This document shows positions 34,528 through 43,682 of a stretch of 64,000 bases of DNA, piece after piece. The stretch lies in NCBI RefSeq assembly GCF_001509405.1, contig NZ_CP011502.1, positions 1,922,001 through 1,986,000 of the forward strand. The letters run 5' to 3'. This DNA is from Aeromicrobium erythreum. Its GTDB lineage: Bacteria > Actinomycetota > Actinomycetes > Propionibacteriales > Nocardioidaceae. A model generated the notes under the pieces. That model made no database searches and had not been told where the DNA came from. It saw only the letters and a program-made list of their open reading frames with translations. Numbering within the stretch: the first letter of the stretch is position 1; each line of letters begins with the position of its first letter. The translations under genes and the position numbers were made by a program.

Positions 34528-36143
34528 GAGCGTGCCCCCGTCGTGCTGCGCGTGCGACGCCGCAGCGCCACGGCGACGACGCCCGGCGCCAGGATGATGG
34601 CCAGGAGCTCGACCGCCGCGAGGGTGCCGAAGATCCCGTCGTCACCGGCCCGGCCTGCGGTCAGCTCGGTCTGCACCGCCACCGTCGCCGCGCCGCCGCC
34701 CGAGGAGGCGGAGCCGACCGGAAGACCGGTCTCGGGGTCGATCGCTGCGCCCGCGCCGGGCGCGTCGGACCCGCCCCCGGCCGAGCCGTCAGCGCCCGCA
34801 GCACCCCCGGTGCCGCCCGACCCGCCGCCGGCGCCGCCGCCCTTCTTCGCCTGCTCCACCGACGTGGGCGCGGTGCCCGTGCCCGTGGTGCACGGCCCCT
34901 GGCCCTGCTGGTCGCAGCTCGCCGGCATGGGCGCGATCTGGGCCAGCTTGTTGGCCGACAGGTTGCCCGGCACGAACGTGGGGTTGTTGCACTTCGTGAC
35001 CGAACGGTCGTTGAGGTTCACCTTCGGGTCGGCCTTCCTCAGCTTGGACAGCTCCGTGAAGCCGGCCTGCACGAGGTTGAGCGGCAGCGGGGAGTACCCG
35101 TACTTGCCGGCCTTCGTCTGCCCCTCGCAGAGCGAGTAGAACATGAAGTCCGCCAGCGACTGGCGCTTGGACGTGGTCATGCGCTGGTCCTTCGCGCCGG
35201 TCGGCAGCAGCAGGTAGCTGTAGGACGAGAGGGGGTAGGCCCGCTTGTCCTGCGCCGTGTAGACGCCGAGCAGGTCCTGCGTCAGGTCCTTGCGGATCCG
35301 CGCCTTCGTCAGGGCGACGGCGACGTTGTACTGCGTCGGCTCGACGTAGTAGCCCGACCGGTTCAGCACCTTCACGACCGGGAAGTTCTTGTTGACCGGG
35401 TAGGAGTACTCGACGTAGCCGATCGTCCCGTTGCCGGCCGCGTCGGCGATGGTGTTCATCACCTGGTCCGAGCCGTTCGCGCCGGTCGCGTTGCCCTTGC
35501 GCGGGAAGTAGGACGTGAGGCCCGCGCGGCCGAAGAACGGGCGCCAGTCGCTCGCGTGCTGCGAGTCGAGCCAGGCCGTGAACTGGGCGGTGGTGCCCGA
35601 GCCGTCGGAACGGACGACCGGTCGGATCTTCAGCGACGGCAGCTTGGTGCCGTTGTTGTCCTTCGCGATCGCAGGGTCGTTCCAGTTGGTGATCTTGTTC
35701 GTGAAGATCTTCGCGATCGTGTCTCCCGACAGGCGCAGGTTGCGCACCATCTTCCCGCCGACCCGGACCTGGTAGGTGAAGGCCGTGCCGCCCGCGACGA
35801 TCGGCACGTAGGAGAAGGGCCGGTTCTTCGGAGGCGGGTCGTCACCGCCCTGGGCACCGCTGCCCTGGTAGGGCACCTCGGTGATGCCGAAGTCAGTGGT
35901 GCCGGCCGCGAACGCCTTGCGTCCGGCCGACGAGCCGCGTCCGGTGTAGGTCACCTTGATGCCGTTGGCCGACACGTCGGTGATCCACTGGTTGACGATC
36001 ACCTGGGACCAGGTGGAGCCCGACCCCTCGATCTGGGCGTAGGCAGCCTCCGCGGGGCGCGACGACGCGATCAGCACCGCGATCGCGAGCAGCACGACGC
36101 CGACGCCCGCGCGAGCGGGGCGGGCGAGAAGACTCTGGTTCAC
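34524..36143 (-). CDS. pstS: phosphate-binding protein PstS with C-terminal membrane anchor
   Basis: 539 residues. Signal sequence ends near AEAAYAQ; the binding domain has IEGSGSTWSQVIVNQW, TDFGITEVPYQG, FTNKITNWNDPAI, RSDGSGTTAQFTAWL and IGYVEYSYP, all PstS features that contact phosphate. Unlike classical lipoprotein PstS there is no lipobox; instead about 70 residues of Gly/Ser/Ala-rich stalk precede a C-terminal helix and RRRTRS tail. GTG 36143 overlaps the pstA stop and has AGGAAGGG upstream. Confidence 0.9.
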   Translation of the reverse strand: MNQSLLARPARAGVGVVLLAIAVLIASSRPAEAAYAQIEGSGSTWSQVIVNQWITDVSANGIKVTYTGRGSSAGRKAFAAGTTDFGITEVPYQGSGAQGGDDPPPKNRPFSYVPIVAGGTAFTYQVRVGGKMVRNLRLSGDTIAKIFTNKITNWNDPAIAKDNNGTKLPSLKIRPVVRSDGSGTTAQFTAWLDSQHASDWRPFFGRAGLTSYFPRKGNATGANGSDQVMNTIADAAGNGTIGYVEYSYPVNKNFPVVKVLNRSGYYVEPTQYNVAVALTKARIRKDLTQDLLGVYTAQDKRAYPLSSYSYLLLPTGAKDQRMTTSKRQSLADFMFYSLCEGQTKAGKYGYSPLPLNLVQAGFTELSKLRKADPKVNLNDRSVTKCNNPTFVPGNLSANKLAQIAPMPASCDQQGQGPCTTGTGTAPTSVEQAKKGGGAGGGSGGTGGAAGADGSAGGGSDAPGAGAAIDPETGLPVGSASSGGGAATVAVQTELTAGRAGDDGIFGTLAAVELLAIILAPGVVAVALRRRTRSTTGARS

Positions 36144-37351
36144 CGGGTTCCCTTCCTCGGTCGCGCCAGGAGGCGAGCGACCACGAACAACGTGAGCACG
36201 AGGCCCAGCAGCACGGAGGCGGCTGCGAAGGCGCGGGCGATCTCGAGCGGCTCGCCGGAGCGGACCGTCGAGTAGATGTAGAGCGGCAGCGAGTTCATGA
36301 CGCCACCGGTCGGGTTGGTCACGAGGAACGTGGCCGAGCCCGAGGTGAGCAGGACCGGCGACGTCTCGCCGATGCCGCGCGCGACGCCGAGGATGACGGC
36401 GGTCGCCAGTCCGGGCCGCGCCGTCGGCAGCACGACGTGCCAGACCGTGCGCCAGCGCGAGGCGCCGAGCGCCAGGCTCGCCTCGCGCAGGCTGCCGGGC
36501 ACGACCCGCAGCACGACGTCGGAGGCGCGGGCGATGATCGGCAGCATCATGACGGCCAGGGCGAGGGCGGCGGCCAGGCCCGAGCTCGGCAGCCCGAGCG
36601 TCACGATCGCGACGGTGTAGATGAACAGGCCGGCGACGATCGACGGCAGGGCCGTCATGGCCTCGACGACGGTGCGCACGATCCGCGCGAGCCGGCCGCC
36701 GACCTCGGTCATGTAGATCGCGGTGCCGATGCCGAGCGGGATGGTGATGGCCACGGCGATGCCGACCTGGATCAGCGAGCCGACGATCGCGTGCAGGATG
36801 CCGCCCCGCGTGAACGGGTCGCGCGGACCGACGCCCTCCATGTCGTGGGTGAAGAAGTTGACGTGGAACAGCGCCTCGCGGCCGCGCAGGAAGATGAACA
36901 GCACGGTGCTCAGCAGCGCCAGGCCCAGCAGGACCACCGCGGCGTGCACCACGGCGCTCATGACGCGGTCGACGACCTCCGGCCCCGTCCCGACCACGGC
37001 CGTGAGCAGCCCGACGATCACCAGGCCCAGCACGAAGGTCGTCAGCGTGAACGCGACCGCACCGTCCCAGGGCAGCAGGCGGTCGGTCACGAGCCAGGCC
37101 AGTGCGACGGCGGCCAGCCATGCGCCCAGCTGGACGAAGCGCTGCTCGGCCGTCGTCGAGCGCAGGAGGCGGCGCGGCCCGTCGACGTCGTTCTTGCCGA
37201 CGGACGGCTCGGTGCGCACCGCCGTCGTGCCCCGGCCGGCCGGCGCGGCGGGCACGGGGGGCGCGACCGCCTGCGTGGTCACGGGCGGGACCGTGACGGC
37301 CGGGAGGTCCGTCGTGCGGGTGAGGTCGGGGTCGAGGGTGGGCGCGCTCAT
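36140..37351 (-). CDS. pstA: phosphate ABC transporter permease PstA
   Basis: 403 residues, longer than usual because of an N-terminal extension of about 75 residues rich in Pro, Thr and Val, plus three extra membrane helices before the permease core. The core has IPLGIGTAIYMTEV and the EAA loop RWRTVWHVVLPTARPGLATAVILGVARGIGETSPVLLTSG that docks PstB. ATG overlaps the pstC stop (ATGA), and its own stop overlaps pstS (GTGA). Confidence 0.93.
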   Translation of the reverse strand: MSAPTLDPDLTRTTDLPAVTVPPVTTQAVAPPVPAAPAGRGTTAVRTEPSVGKNDVDGPRRLLRSTTAEQRFVQLGAWLAAVALAWLVTDRLLPWDGAVAFTLTTFVLGLVIVGLLTAVVGTGPEVVDRVMSAVVHAAVVLLGLALLSTVLFIFLRGREALFHVNFFTHDMEGVGPRDPFTRGGILHAIVGSLIQVGIAVAITIPLGIGTAIYMTEVGGRLARIVRTVVEAMTALPSIVAGLFIYTVAIVTLGLPSSGLAAALALAVMMLPIIARASDVVLRVVPGSLREASLALGASRWRTVWHVVLPTARPGLATAVILGVARGIGETSPVLLTSGSATFLVTNPTGGVMNSLPLYIYSTVRSGEPLEIARAFAAASVLLGLVLTLFVVARLLARPRKGTR

Positions 37352-38361
37352 GCGTCGGCTCCTGCTCCGGACCGGCTGCGCGCGACGACCATCGCGGCGA
37401 GCGAGTTGATGATGAGGGTGATGACGAACAGCACGAAGCCCGCGGCGAGCAACGCGGCCAGCTGGGTGTCGGCGGCCTCGCCGAAGCGGCCCGCGATGAG
37501 CGCGGAGATGGTGTTGGTGCCGATCTCCAGCGGTCGGACCTTCAGGTCGAACGACGGCGAGATGATCAGCAGGACCGCGATCGTCTCGCCGAGCGCGCGG
37601 CCGAGACCGAGCATCGTGCCGCCGATGATGCCGCCGCGGCCGAACGGGAGCACCACGGTGCGCACGACGCCCCAGTGGGTGGCGCCGAGGGCGAAGGCCG
37701 CCTCACGCTCCCCGGGCGGGGTCTGGGAGAACACCTGCCGCATCACGGCGGTCGCCATCGGGATCACCATCATCGCCACGGCGAGGCCCGCGAGGAAGGC
37801 CGAGGCGGTGTAGGCCGAGCGGTCCCAGACCGCGGCGTCGGGGTCGGTGTCGACCCGGAAGATCGGGATGAAGCCGAGGTGCTGGTGCAGCCAGTGCGCG
37901 ACGTCGGCGACGTAGGGCTTCAGCAGGAAGAACCCCCACAGGCCGTACACGAGGCTGGGCACCGCGGCCATGAGGTCGACGAGCGAGGTGAGCGGTGCAC
38001 GCAGGCCCGGGGGCGCGTACTCGGCGATGTAGAGCGCCGCGAGCAACGACAGCGGGAATGCGACCACGAGGGCAACGGAGGCGACGGTGAACGTGCCGAT
38101 CAGCACCGAGCCGATGCCGAGCTTGTCCGACTCCGGCTCCCACTGCGTCTCGGTGAGGAACCCCAGCCCGTAGCGCTGCATCGTCGGCACCGCCGACCAC
38201 GCGAGGAACAGGCCGATCCCACCCGTGATGACGAGCACCGTCACGGCGATGCTCCGGGTGGAGAGGACGAACGTGCGGTCGGAGCCGCTGAGCTCCGTCG
38301 AGAGCGGTCGGGGCTCGTCGACGTCGACGCGCGCAGGCTCGCTGCGCAGGACGGTGGTCAC
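37348..38361 (-). CDS. pstC: phosphate ABC transporter permease PstC
   Basis: 337 residues with six membrane helices and the PstC signatures AVPSLVYGLWGFFLL and the EAA loop GEREAAFALGATHWGVVRTVVLPFGRGGI, GRALGETIAVLLI. It is first in the locus, so its promoter drives at least five coupled genes. GTG 38361 is chosen for the CAGGAG site about ten bases upstream. A PHO-box-like site lies at 38445-38474. Confidence 0.93.
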   Translation of the reverse strand: MTTVLRSEPARVDVDEPRPLSTELSGSDRTFVLSTRSIAVTVLVITGGIGLFLAWSAVPTMQRYGLGFLTETQWEPESDKLGIGSVLIGTFTVASVALVVAFPLSLLAALYIAEYAPPGLRAPLTSLVDLMAAVPSLVYGLWGFFLLKPYVADVAHWLHQHLGFIPIFRVDTDPDAAVWDRSAYTASAFLAGLAVAMMVIPMATAVMRQVFSQTPPGEREAAFALGATHWGVVRTVVLPFGRGGIIGGTMLGLGRALGETIAVLLIISPSFDLKVRPLEIGTNTISALIAGRFGEAADTQLAALLAAGFVLFVITLIINSLAAMVVARSRSGAGADA

Positions 38362-38444
38362 GCCTGGTGCTCCTGGGGGGTGGAGGACGGCGCGTCGGTG
38401 GACGGGCCTCGAGAACTCTGACAGCGCGCGACGGCGTCCGGAGC

Positions 38445-38474
38445 GTCTGCGGTGAACGGGTGATGAATGGTCGG
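38445..38474 (-). promoter_or_regulatory. PHO-box-like direct repeat before pstC
   Basis: On the minus strand ATTCATCACCC is followed directly by GTTCACCGCAG: two 11-base units of the actinobacterial PHO-box type. A -10-like CAGAGT (complement of 38415-38420) lies 24 bases downstream. The same flanking words (CCGACCATTCA, GTTCACCGCAGAC) occur before the PstS-Ig gene, where the gap to its -10 is 25 bases. Confidence 0.65.
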
Positions 38475-38582
38475 CGAGCACTCGGGGGAACGCGTCGTCG
38501 ACCCGTCGCGGGACCTGCGCCGCACGCCCGGCAGGCCCGCGGTCGCGCTGCAGGAGGAGGTCCGCGTCGCTAGCGTGGGCCC

Positions 38583-39110
38583 ATGAGTCTCGAACGTCCC
38601 GTCACCCCCGACCCCTACCCGCTGTTGCCCGCCGCGGCGTCGTTCTCGGTCACGAGCGACGACGTCACGGACGGCGCCCCGCTCAAGGACGACCAGGTCA
38701 ACTCCCACGGCGACACGTCGCCGCAGCTGTCCTGGAGCGGCGCCCCCGAGGGCACGCAGTCCTACGTCGTGACCTGCTACGACCCCGACGCCCCGATCGT
38801 CTCGGGCTTCTGGCACTGGACGGTCGTCGACATCCCGGCCGACGTGACCTCCCTCGACGCCGGTGCCGGCGCGAGCGACGACACGCTGCCCGAGGGCGCC
38901 TTCCACGTCCGCAACGACGGCGGCGGCAAGAGCTTCATGGGTGCTGCGCCGCCGGAGGGCGACCAGCCGCACCGCTACTTCTTCGTGGTCCACGCGGTGG
39001 GCGAGGAGAAGCTCGGGGTCGACGGTGACGTCAGCCCCGCGGTCGTCGGCTTCAACCTGGCGTTCAAGACGCTCGGCCGCGCGATCGTCCACGGCACCTA
39101 CCAGCACTGA
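38583..39110 (+). CDS. YbhB/YbcL family (PEBP/Raf-kinase-inhibitor-like) protein
   Basis: 175 residues, cytoplasmic. Family signatures are [26 protein letters not shown] and [10 protein letters not shown], plus [16 protein letters not shown]. The family binds anionic ligands; bacterial roles are unclear. TAGCGT six bases before the ATG indicates a leaderless message. It diverges from pstC across a 221-base gap that carries the PHO-box-like site. Confidence 0.9.
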   Translation: MSLERPVTPDPYPLLPAAASFSVTSDDVTDGAPLKDDQVNSHGDTSPQLSWSGAPEGTQSYVVTCYDPDAPIVSGFWHWTVVDIPADVTSLDAGAGASDDTLPEGAFHVRNDGGGKSFMGAAPPEGDQPHRYFFVVHAVGEEKLGVDGDVSPAVVGFNLAFKTLGRAIVHGTYQH

Positions 39111-39148
39111 CACGTCCCGCCGTCGCGCACGACGGCCGGACGCACGAG

Positions 39149-39174
39149 GGCCCCGGAGCAGCTGCTCCGGGGCC
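39149..39174. terminator. perfect palindromic terminator between PEBP and SPFH genes
   Basis: GGCCCCGGAGCAG and its exact complement abut with no central gap (26 bases), midway between two convergent genes, so it should act in both directions. Confidence 0.75.
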
Positions 39175-39197
39175 GTCCTGCGCGGGCTGGGTGCTCG

Positions 39198-40313
39198 TCA
39201 GGCCTGCGGGGCCGGCGGCTCCTCGCCGTCGGTGGCCGACGGCGGGGTGACCGGGTCGGCGGTGCCGCCGCCGGTCCCCACGCCGGGCTTCTCGGCTGCC
39301 TTGGCGGCCTCGAGCGCCGCCTCGACGGCGGCCTGAGTGCCGGCCGAGGACTCCCCCGTCTCGACGGGCTCGTCGAGGTCGACGCGGGTGCGGCTGCCTC
39401 CGCCGTCCACGGGGATCGTGCCGAGCTGGTTGCCGAGCGTGCCGAGGGCCTTGGTGAGCTCGGCCGGGATGATCCAGGTCGAGGCGTTCTCGCCGCTGGC
39501 GATCTTCGGCAGCGTCTGCAGGTACTGGTAGGACAGCAGCTTCTGGTCGGGATTGCCGTCGTGGATGGCCTGGAAGACCGTCTCGATAGCTCGCCCCTCG
39601 CCCTGCGCCGTCAGGATGGCGGCCTGCTTCTCGCCCTCGGCCGACAGGATCGCCGCCTGCTTCTCGCCCTCGGCGGTCAGGATCGCGGCCTGCTTCTGGC
39701 CCTCTGCGGTGAGGATGGCGCTCTGGCGGTCGCCCTCCGCGGTGAGGATGGCGGCACGCTTGTCGCGCTCGGCGCGCATCTGCTTCTCCATCGCGTCGAT
39801 GATCGACGGCGGCGGGTCGATGCCCTTGAGCTCGACCCGGTTGACGCGGATGCCCCACTTGCCGGTGGCCCCGTCGAGCTCGCCGCGCAGGCCCGAGTTG
39901 ATCTGGTCGCGGCTCGTGAGCGCGTGCTCGAGGCTCATGCCACCGATGATGTTGCGCAACGTCGTCATGGTGAGCTGCTCGATCGCCTGGATGTAGTGCG
40001 CGATCTCGTACGTCGCGGCCACGGGGTCGGTCACCTGGAAGTAGATGACGGTGTCGATGGAGACCGTCAGGTTGTCCTCGGTGATCACCGGCTGCGGCGG
40101 GAACGAGACGACCTGCTCGCGCAGGTCGATCATGTAGCGCACCTTGTCGATGAACGGGACGACGATGTTCAGGCCGGCCGAGAGGGTGGTGCGGTACTTG
40201 CCGAACCGCTCCACGATGCCGGCGCGGGCCTGCGGGACGATCTTGATCGTCATCGTCACGACGACGACGGCGAGGATCGCCAGCAGGACCAGGAAGATGG
40301 TCAAGGCGGTCAT
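39198..40313 (-). CDS. SPFH/band-7 domain membrane protein (stomatin-like)
   Basis: 371 residues: one N-terminal membrane helix (about 3-22), an SPFH domain with GIVERFGKYRTTLSAGLNIVVPF, a coiled region and a Pro/Gly-rich C-terminal tail. Residues about 200-250 contain five tandem ten-residue units of the form AAILTAEGEKQ, a regular extension of the flotillin-like coil. It organises membrane microdomains as large oligomers. It lies two bases after the NfeD stop, the classic stomatin-NfeD operon. Confidence 0.93.
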   Translation of the reverse strand: MTALTIFLVLLAILAVVVVTMTIKIVPQARAGIVERFGKYRTTLSAGLNIVVPFIDKVRYMIDLREQVVSFPPQPVITEDNLTVSIDTVIYFQVTDPVAATYEIAHYIQAIEQLTMTTLRNIIGGMSLEHALTSRDQINSGLRGELDGATGKWGIRVNRVELKGIDPPPSIIDAMEKQMRAERDKRAAILTAEGDRQSAILTAEGQKQAAILTAEGEKQAAILSAEGEKQAAILTAQGEGRAIETVFQAIHDGNPDQKLLSYQYLQTLPKIASGENASTWIIPAELTKALGTLGNQLGTIPVDGGGSRTRVDLDEPVETGESSAGTQAAVEAALEAAKAAEKPGVGTGGGTADPVTPPSATDGEEPPAPQA

Positions 40314-40315
40314 GC

Positions 40316-40765
40316 TCAGGACTCCTTCGGGGTGATGACGGCGGTGGCGCCGTCGATGCGGGTCACGACGACCTCGGCTCCAGGCGCCACCTCGGCGTCG
40401 CCCTCGGTGCGGGCCGACCACACCTCACTGGCCAGGGTGATCCGACCGCCGAACGGGCCGACCGGCTCGAGCACGACGCCGGTCCGACCGACGAGGGCGT
40501 CGTGGCCGGTGGTGAGCGTCGGTCCGGCGTGCAGGCGGGCGACCATGGGTGGTCGGGCGAAGAACAGCAGCCCGACGCCGACGACGCCGAACGCGAGCAT
40601 CGCGACCCAGAACGGGGCGCCCAGGGCGCTCGCGACCGCGCCTGCGAGGGCGCCGATCGCGAACATGAGCAGCACGAGGTCGAGGCTCAGCAGCTCGGCG
40701 ACCGCCAGCAGGACGGCGACACCGACCCAGGTGACCCAGGCGTTCTCCGTCATCCACTCGATCAT
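40316..40765 (-). CDS. NfeD family membrane protein
   Basis: 149 residues: three membrane helices and a C-terminal OB-fold domain (LVGRTGVVLEPVGPFGGRITLASEVWSA) characteristic of short NfeD. NfeD partners SPFH proteins in membrane quality control. ATG 40765 has a GAGGAG site; TAGCGT (complement of 40817-40822) predicts a leader of about 45 bases. Confidence 0.92.
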   Translation of the reverse strand: MIEWMTENAWVTWVGVAVLLAVAELLSLDLVLLMFAIGALAGAVASALGAPFWVAMLAFGVVGVGLLFFARPPMVARLHAGPTLTTGHDALVGRTGVVLEPVGPFGGRITLASEVWSARTEGDAEVAPGAEVVVTRIDGATAVITPKES

Positions 40766-40843
40766 CGGTGGTCTCCTCTCGTGACGGCGCTGTCGCGCAC
40801 ACGCGTCGGGCGCGTCACGCTACCAGCCACGTGAGGCACGACG

Positions 40844-41650
40844 TCAGCGCAGCGCTCGTCGGCCGTACTGCGCGCGCCGGGCTGCGTAGCGACCGTCGAC
40901 GTGGTCGAGCTCGAGCCGCATCCCGAACGTGGTGCCAAGATTCTCCGCGGTCAGCACCTCGGCGATCGGACCCCGCGCGACGACGCCGCCGTCGCGCAGC
41001 AGCAGCACGTGCGTGAAGCCCGGCGGGATCTCCTCGACGTGGTGGGAGACCATCACGAGCACGGGCGCGCCGGGGGTCGAGGACAGCACGTCGAGGCTGG
41101 CCAGGAGGTCCTCGCGGGCCCCGAGGTCGAGCCCGGCGCCTGGCTCGTCGAGCAGCAGCAGCTCGGGGTCGGTCATCAGCGCGCGGGCGATGAGCGATCG
41201 CTTGCGCTCGCCCTCCGAGAGCGTCCCGAAGGTGCGGTCGGCGAGGCCGGTGATGCCGAGCTCGCCCATGATCTGGCGGGCGCGCTGCACGTCGTCCTCG
41301 TCGTAGGTCTCGCGCCAGCGTCCGGTCACCGCGTGCGCGGCGGACAGCACGACGTCCTCCACGCGCTCGGCCGGCGGGATCCGGTCGGCGACGACGGTCG
41401 CGCTGTGGCCGATCCGGGTGCGCAGGTCGAACACGTCGGTCGCGCCGAGGCGCTCCCCCAGGATCTGCGCGCTGCCCGTCGTCGGGTGCAGGTGCGCGCC
41501 GACGACCTGGAGCAGCGTGCTCTTGCCGGCACCGTTGGGGCCGAGCACGACCCACCGCTCGTCGTCGTGCACGGTCCAGGAGACGTCGTCGAGCAGGCGC
41601 TTGCCGGGCCTGACCACGCTCACCGAGTCGAGCTGGAACGCGGTGGCCAT
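40844..41650 (-). CDS. stand-alone ABC transporter ATPase
   Basis: 268 residues with Walker A GPNGAGKST, signature LSEGERKRS (variant of LSGGQ) and Walker B LLLLDEPGAGLD, followed by VSHHVEEIPPGFTH. It most resembles the ModF/YlmA-like soluble ABC ATPases related to metal or siderophore uptake. No permease is adjacent, so the partner is unknown. AGGAG precedes the ATG. It diverges from serB. Confidence 0.88.
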   Translation of the reverse strand: MATAFQLDSVSVVRPGKRLLDDVSWTVHDDERWVVLGPNGAGKSTLLQVVGAHLHPTTGSAQILGERLGATDVFDLRTRIGHSATVVADRIPPAERVEDVVLSAAHAVTGRWRETYDEDDVQRARQIMGELGITGLADRTFGTLSEGERKRSLIARALMTDPELLLLDEPGAGLDLGAREDLLASLDVLSSTPGAPVLVMVSHHVEEIPPGFTHVLLLRDGGVVARGPIAEVLTAENLGTTFGMRLELDHVDGRYAARRAQYGRRALR

Positions 41651-41775
41651 GCGGGGTCTCCTGCTGCTGGTCGGACCGGACGACGGCGCGCTCGCAGCGG
41701 GGCGAGCGCGCTGTGTCCAACCTATCGTGGCGTCCCGCGTCGCCGACGGGCGGTCGGACGATAGCCTCGGTCGCG

Positions 41776-43020
41776 ATGAGCGCCCACGTGCCGGCCGTGC
41801 ACCTCACCTCGCCCACCCTGCTGCTGACCCTGACGGGACCCGACCGCAGCGGCGTCTCGACGAGGCTGTTCGCGTCGCTCGAGCCGTTCGAGGTCGAGGT
41901 CGTCGACGTCGAGCAGCTCGTCGTCCGCGGTCGGCTCGTGCTGAGCGTGCTCGTGTCGCTCCCCGACGACCCGCGTGCGCTGGAGGACGCCGTCCGCGCC
42001 ACGGCCACGGAGCTCGACATGGTGGTCGAGGTCGAGCACGGGGTCGGTGACAACCGTCCGCGTCGCGTGGGCCGCAGCCAGGTCACGCTGCTCGCCCACC
42101 CCCTCCGTCCGGCAGCGATGTCGGCGCTGACCAGCCGCATCAAGGCGGCGGGCGGCAACATCGACCGCATCCTGCGTCTGGCCCGCTACCCCGTCACGGC
42201 GCTGCGCCTGGAGGTCTCCGGGGCCGACCCCGACGTCCTCCAGGTCGAGCTCGCGGCGGCCGCCTTCGAGCACGGCGTCGACGTGGCCGTCGAGGAGCGC
42301 GGCATCCTGCGCCACGCCCAGCGGCTCGTCGTGATGGACGTCGACTCCACGCTCATCCAGGGCGAGGTCATCGAGATGCTCGCCGAGCACGCCGGCTGCG
42401 CCGACGAGGTCGCGGCGGTCACGGAGTCGGCGATGCGGGGCGAGATCGACTTCGAGGAGTCGCTGCGCCAGCGCGTGGCCCGGCTCGAGGGCGTGCCGGC
42501 GTCGGCGCTCGACGACGTCTACGCGGCCCTGGAGTACACGCCCGGCGCGCGCACGATGGTGCGCAGCCTCAAGCGGCTCGGCTACCGGTTCGCGCTCGTC
42601 AGCGGCGGCTTCACCCAGATCATCGAGCGCATCGCCGACGACCTGGGCATCGACTACTGGGCGGCGAACGAGCTGGAGGTCGTCGACGGCCGGCTCACGG
42701 GCGGCGTCGTGGGTGCCGTGGTGGACCGGGCCGGCAAGGCGGAGGCGCTGCGCCGCTTCGCCGCCGAGGCGCGCATCGGGCTGAAGAACACGGTGGCGGT
42801 CGGCGACGGGGCCAACGACCTCGACATGCTGGCCGCGGCGGGGCTGGGCATCGCGTTCAACGCCAAGCCGATGGTCCGCGACCAGGCGCAGACGTCGGTC
42901 AACGTGCCGTACCTCGACTCGGTCATGTACCTGCTCGGCATCACGCGCGAGGAGGTCGAGGCCGCCGACGCGGCCGAGGAGGAGCCGACGGGCCCGGCGG
43001 CGTCGCAGCCGGGACCCTGA
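41776..43020 (+). CDS. serB: phosphoserine phosphatase SerB
   Basis: 414 residues: two N-terminal ACT domains (about 12-90 and 95-165, likely serine feedback sensing) and a HAD phosphatase with the nucleophile in MDVDSTLIQGE, SGGFTQ and GDGANDLDML. It catalyses the last step of serine synthesis. The C-terminal tail is acidic, Pro-rich and variable. TAGCCT lies eight bases before ATG 41776. Confidence 0.93.
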   Translation: MSAHVPAVHLTSPTLLLTLTGPDRSGVSTRLFASLEPFEVEVVDVEQLVVRGRLVLSVLVSLPDDPRALEDAVRATATELDMVVEVEHGVGDNRPRRVGRSQVTLLAHPLRPAAMSALTSRIKAAGGNIDRILRLARYPVTALRLEVSGADPDVLQVELAAAAFEHGVDVAVEERGILRHAQRLVVMDVDSTLIQGEVIEMLAEHAGCADEVAAVTESAMRGEIDFEESLRQRVARLEGVPASALDDVYAALEYTPGARTMVRSLKRLGYRFALVSGGFTQIIERIADDLGIDYWAANELEVVDGRLTGGVVGAVVDRAGKAEALRRFAAEARIGLKNTVAVGDGANDLDMLAAAGLGIAFNAKPMVRDQAQTSVNVPYLDSVMYLLGITREEVEAADAAEEEPTGPAASQPGP

Positions 43021-43026
43021 CGGGGT

Positions 43027-43242
43027 CTACTCGTCGTCCTCCAGGCGGAAGCCGATCTTCATCGTCACCTGGTAGTGCGACACGTCGGTGTCGGTGATGG
43101 CGCCGCGGATGCCCTCGACCTCGAACCAGTCGAGGTGGCGCAGGGTCTGGCCGGCGCGCTGGATGCCGTTCTCGATGGCCTGGGTGACGCCCTCCGGGGA
43201 GGTGCCGACGATCTCGGTGACGCGGTAGGTGCGGTTGCTCAT
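43027..43242 (-). CDS. dodecin (flavin-binding)
   Basis: 71-residue dodecin: TYRVTEIVGTSPEGVTQAI...RHLDWFEV (in parts), with the flavin-stacking Trp in LDWFEV and VTMKIGFRLED at the end. Twelve copies assemble into a hollow sphere that stores FMN/FAD or flavin precursors. CATGAT lies six bases before the ATG. It converges with serB with six bases between stops. Confidence 0.93.
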   Translation of the reverse strand: MSNRTYRVTEIVGTSPEGVTQAIENGIQRAGQTLRHLDWFEVEGIRGAITDTDVSHYQVTMKIGFRLEDDE

Positions 43243-43319
43243 GACAGCATCATGCCGGTGTCCTCCTCCTCACGTCCCGGCGCCCGGCGGGTCCGCCTGA
43301 CGCGACGTACGCTGGAGAG

Positions 43320-43682
43320 GTGAAGCACACACCGCCGAAGGGCTCGTCGACCGGCTCCGCTGGCAGCCGCGACGAGCAGGTCTACTCGATCACCTCGGCC
43401 AGCGAGGGGCACAGCGACGAGCTGGGGTCCCGCGAGCTCCGCTACGCCCTGAGCATGGGCGTGCGCACGCTCTGCTTCATCGGGGCCGTGATCGCCTGGA
43501 ACAACGTCATGTGGCTCGCGATCGTGCTCCTGGTGGGCGCGGTCTTCCTGCCCTACACCTCAGTGATCCTGGCCAACGCCGGCGTCCGCACCAAGGGTGA
43601 GGGCACCGACATCATGAAGCCCGAGCCGTTCGGCCAGATCGGCGGCGGACCCGCGGAGGAGCGCCGTGCCGAGCGTGACTGA
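43320..43682 (+). CDS. DUF3099 family membrane protein
   Basis: 120 residues with the DUF3099 core: YSITSASEGHSDELGSRELRYALSMGVRTLCF followed by two membrane helices (about 52-90), then a polar tail. The family is restricted to actinobacteria and has no known function. TACGCT lies six bases before the GTG. It overlaps the next small gene by 17 bases. Confidence 0.85.
   Translation: MKHTPPKGSSTGSAGSRDEQVYSITSASEGHSDELGSRELRYALSMGVRTLCFIGAVIAWNNVMWLAIVLLVGAVFLPYTSVILANAGVRTKGEGTDIMKPEPFGQIGGGPAEERRAERD

Noticed and set aside
34524..36143. LPXTG-type sorting signal on PstS for the sortase-like neighbour
   Set aside because: The C-terminus has a helix and basic tail but no LPxTG-like motif before it; the neighbour also lacks the catalytic residues.
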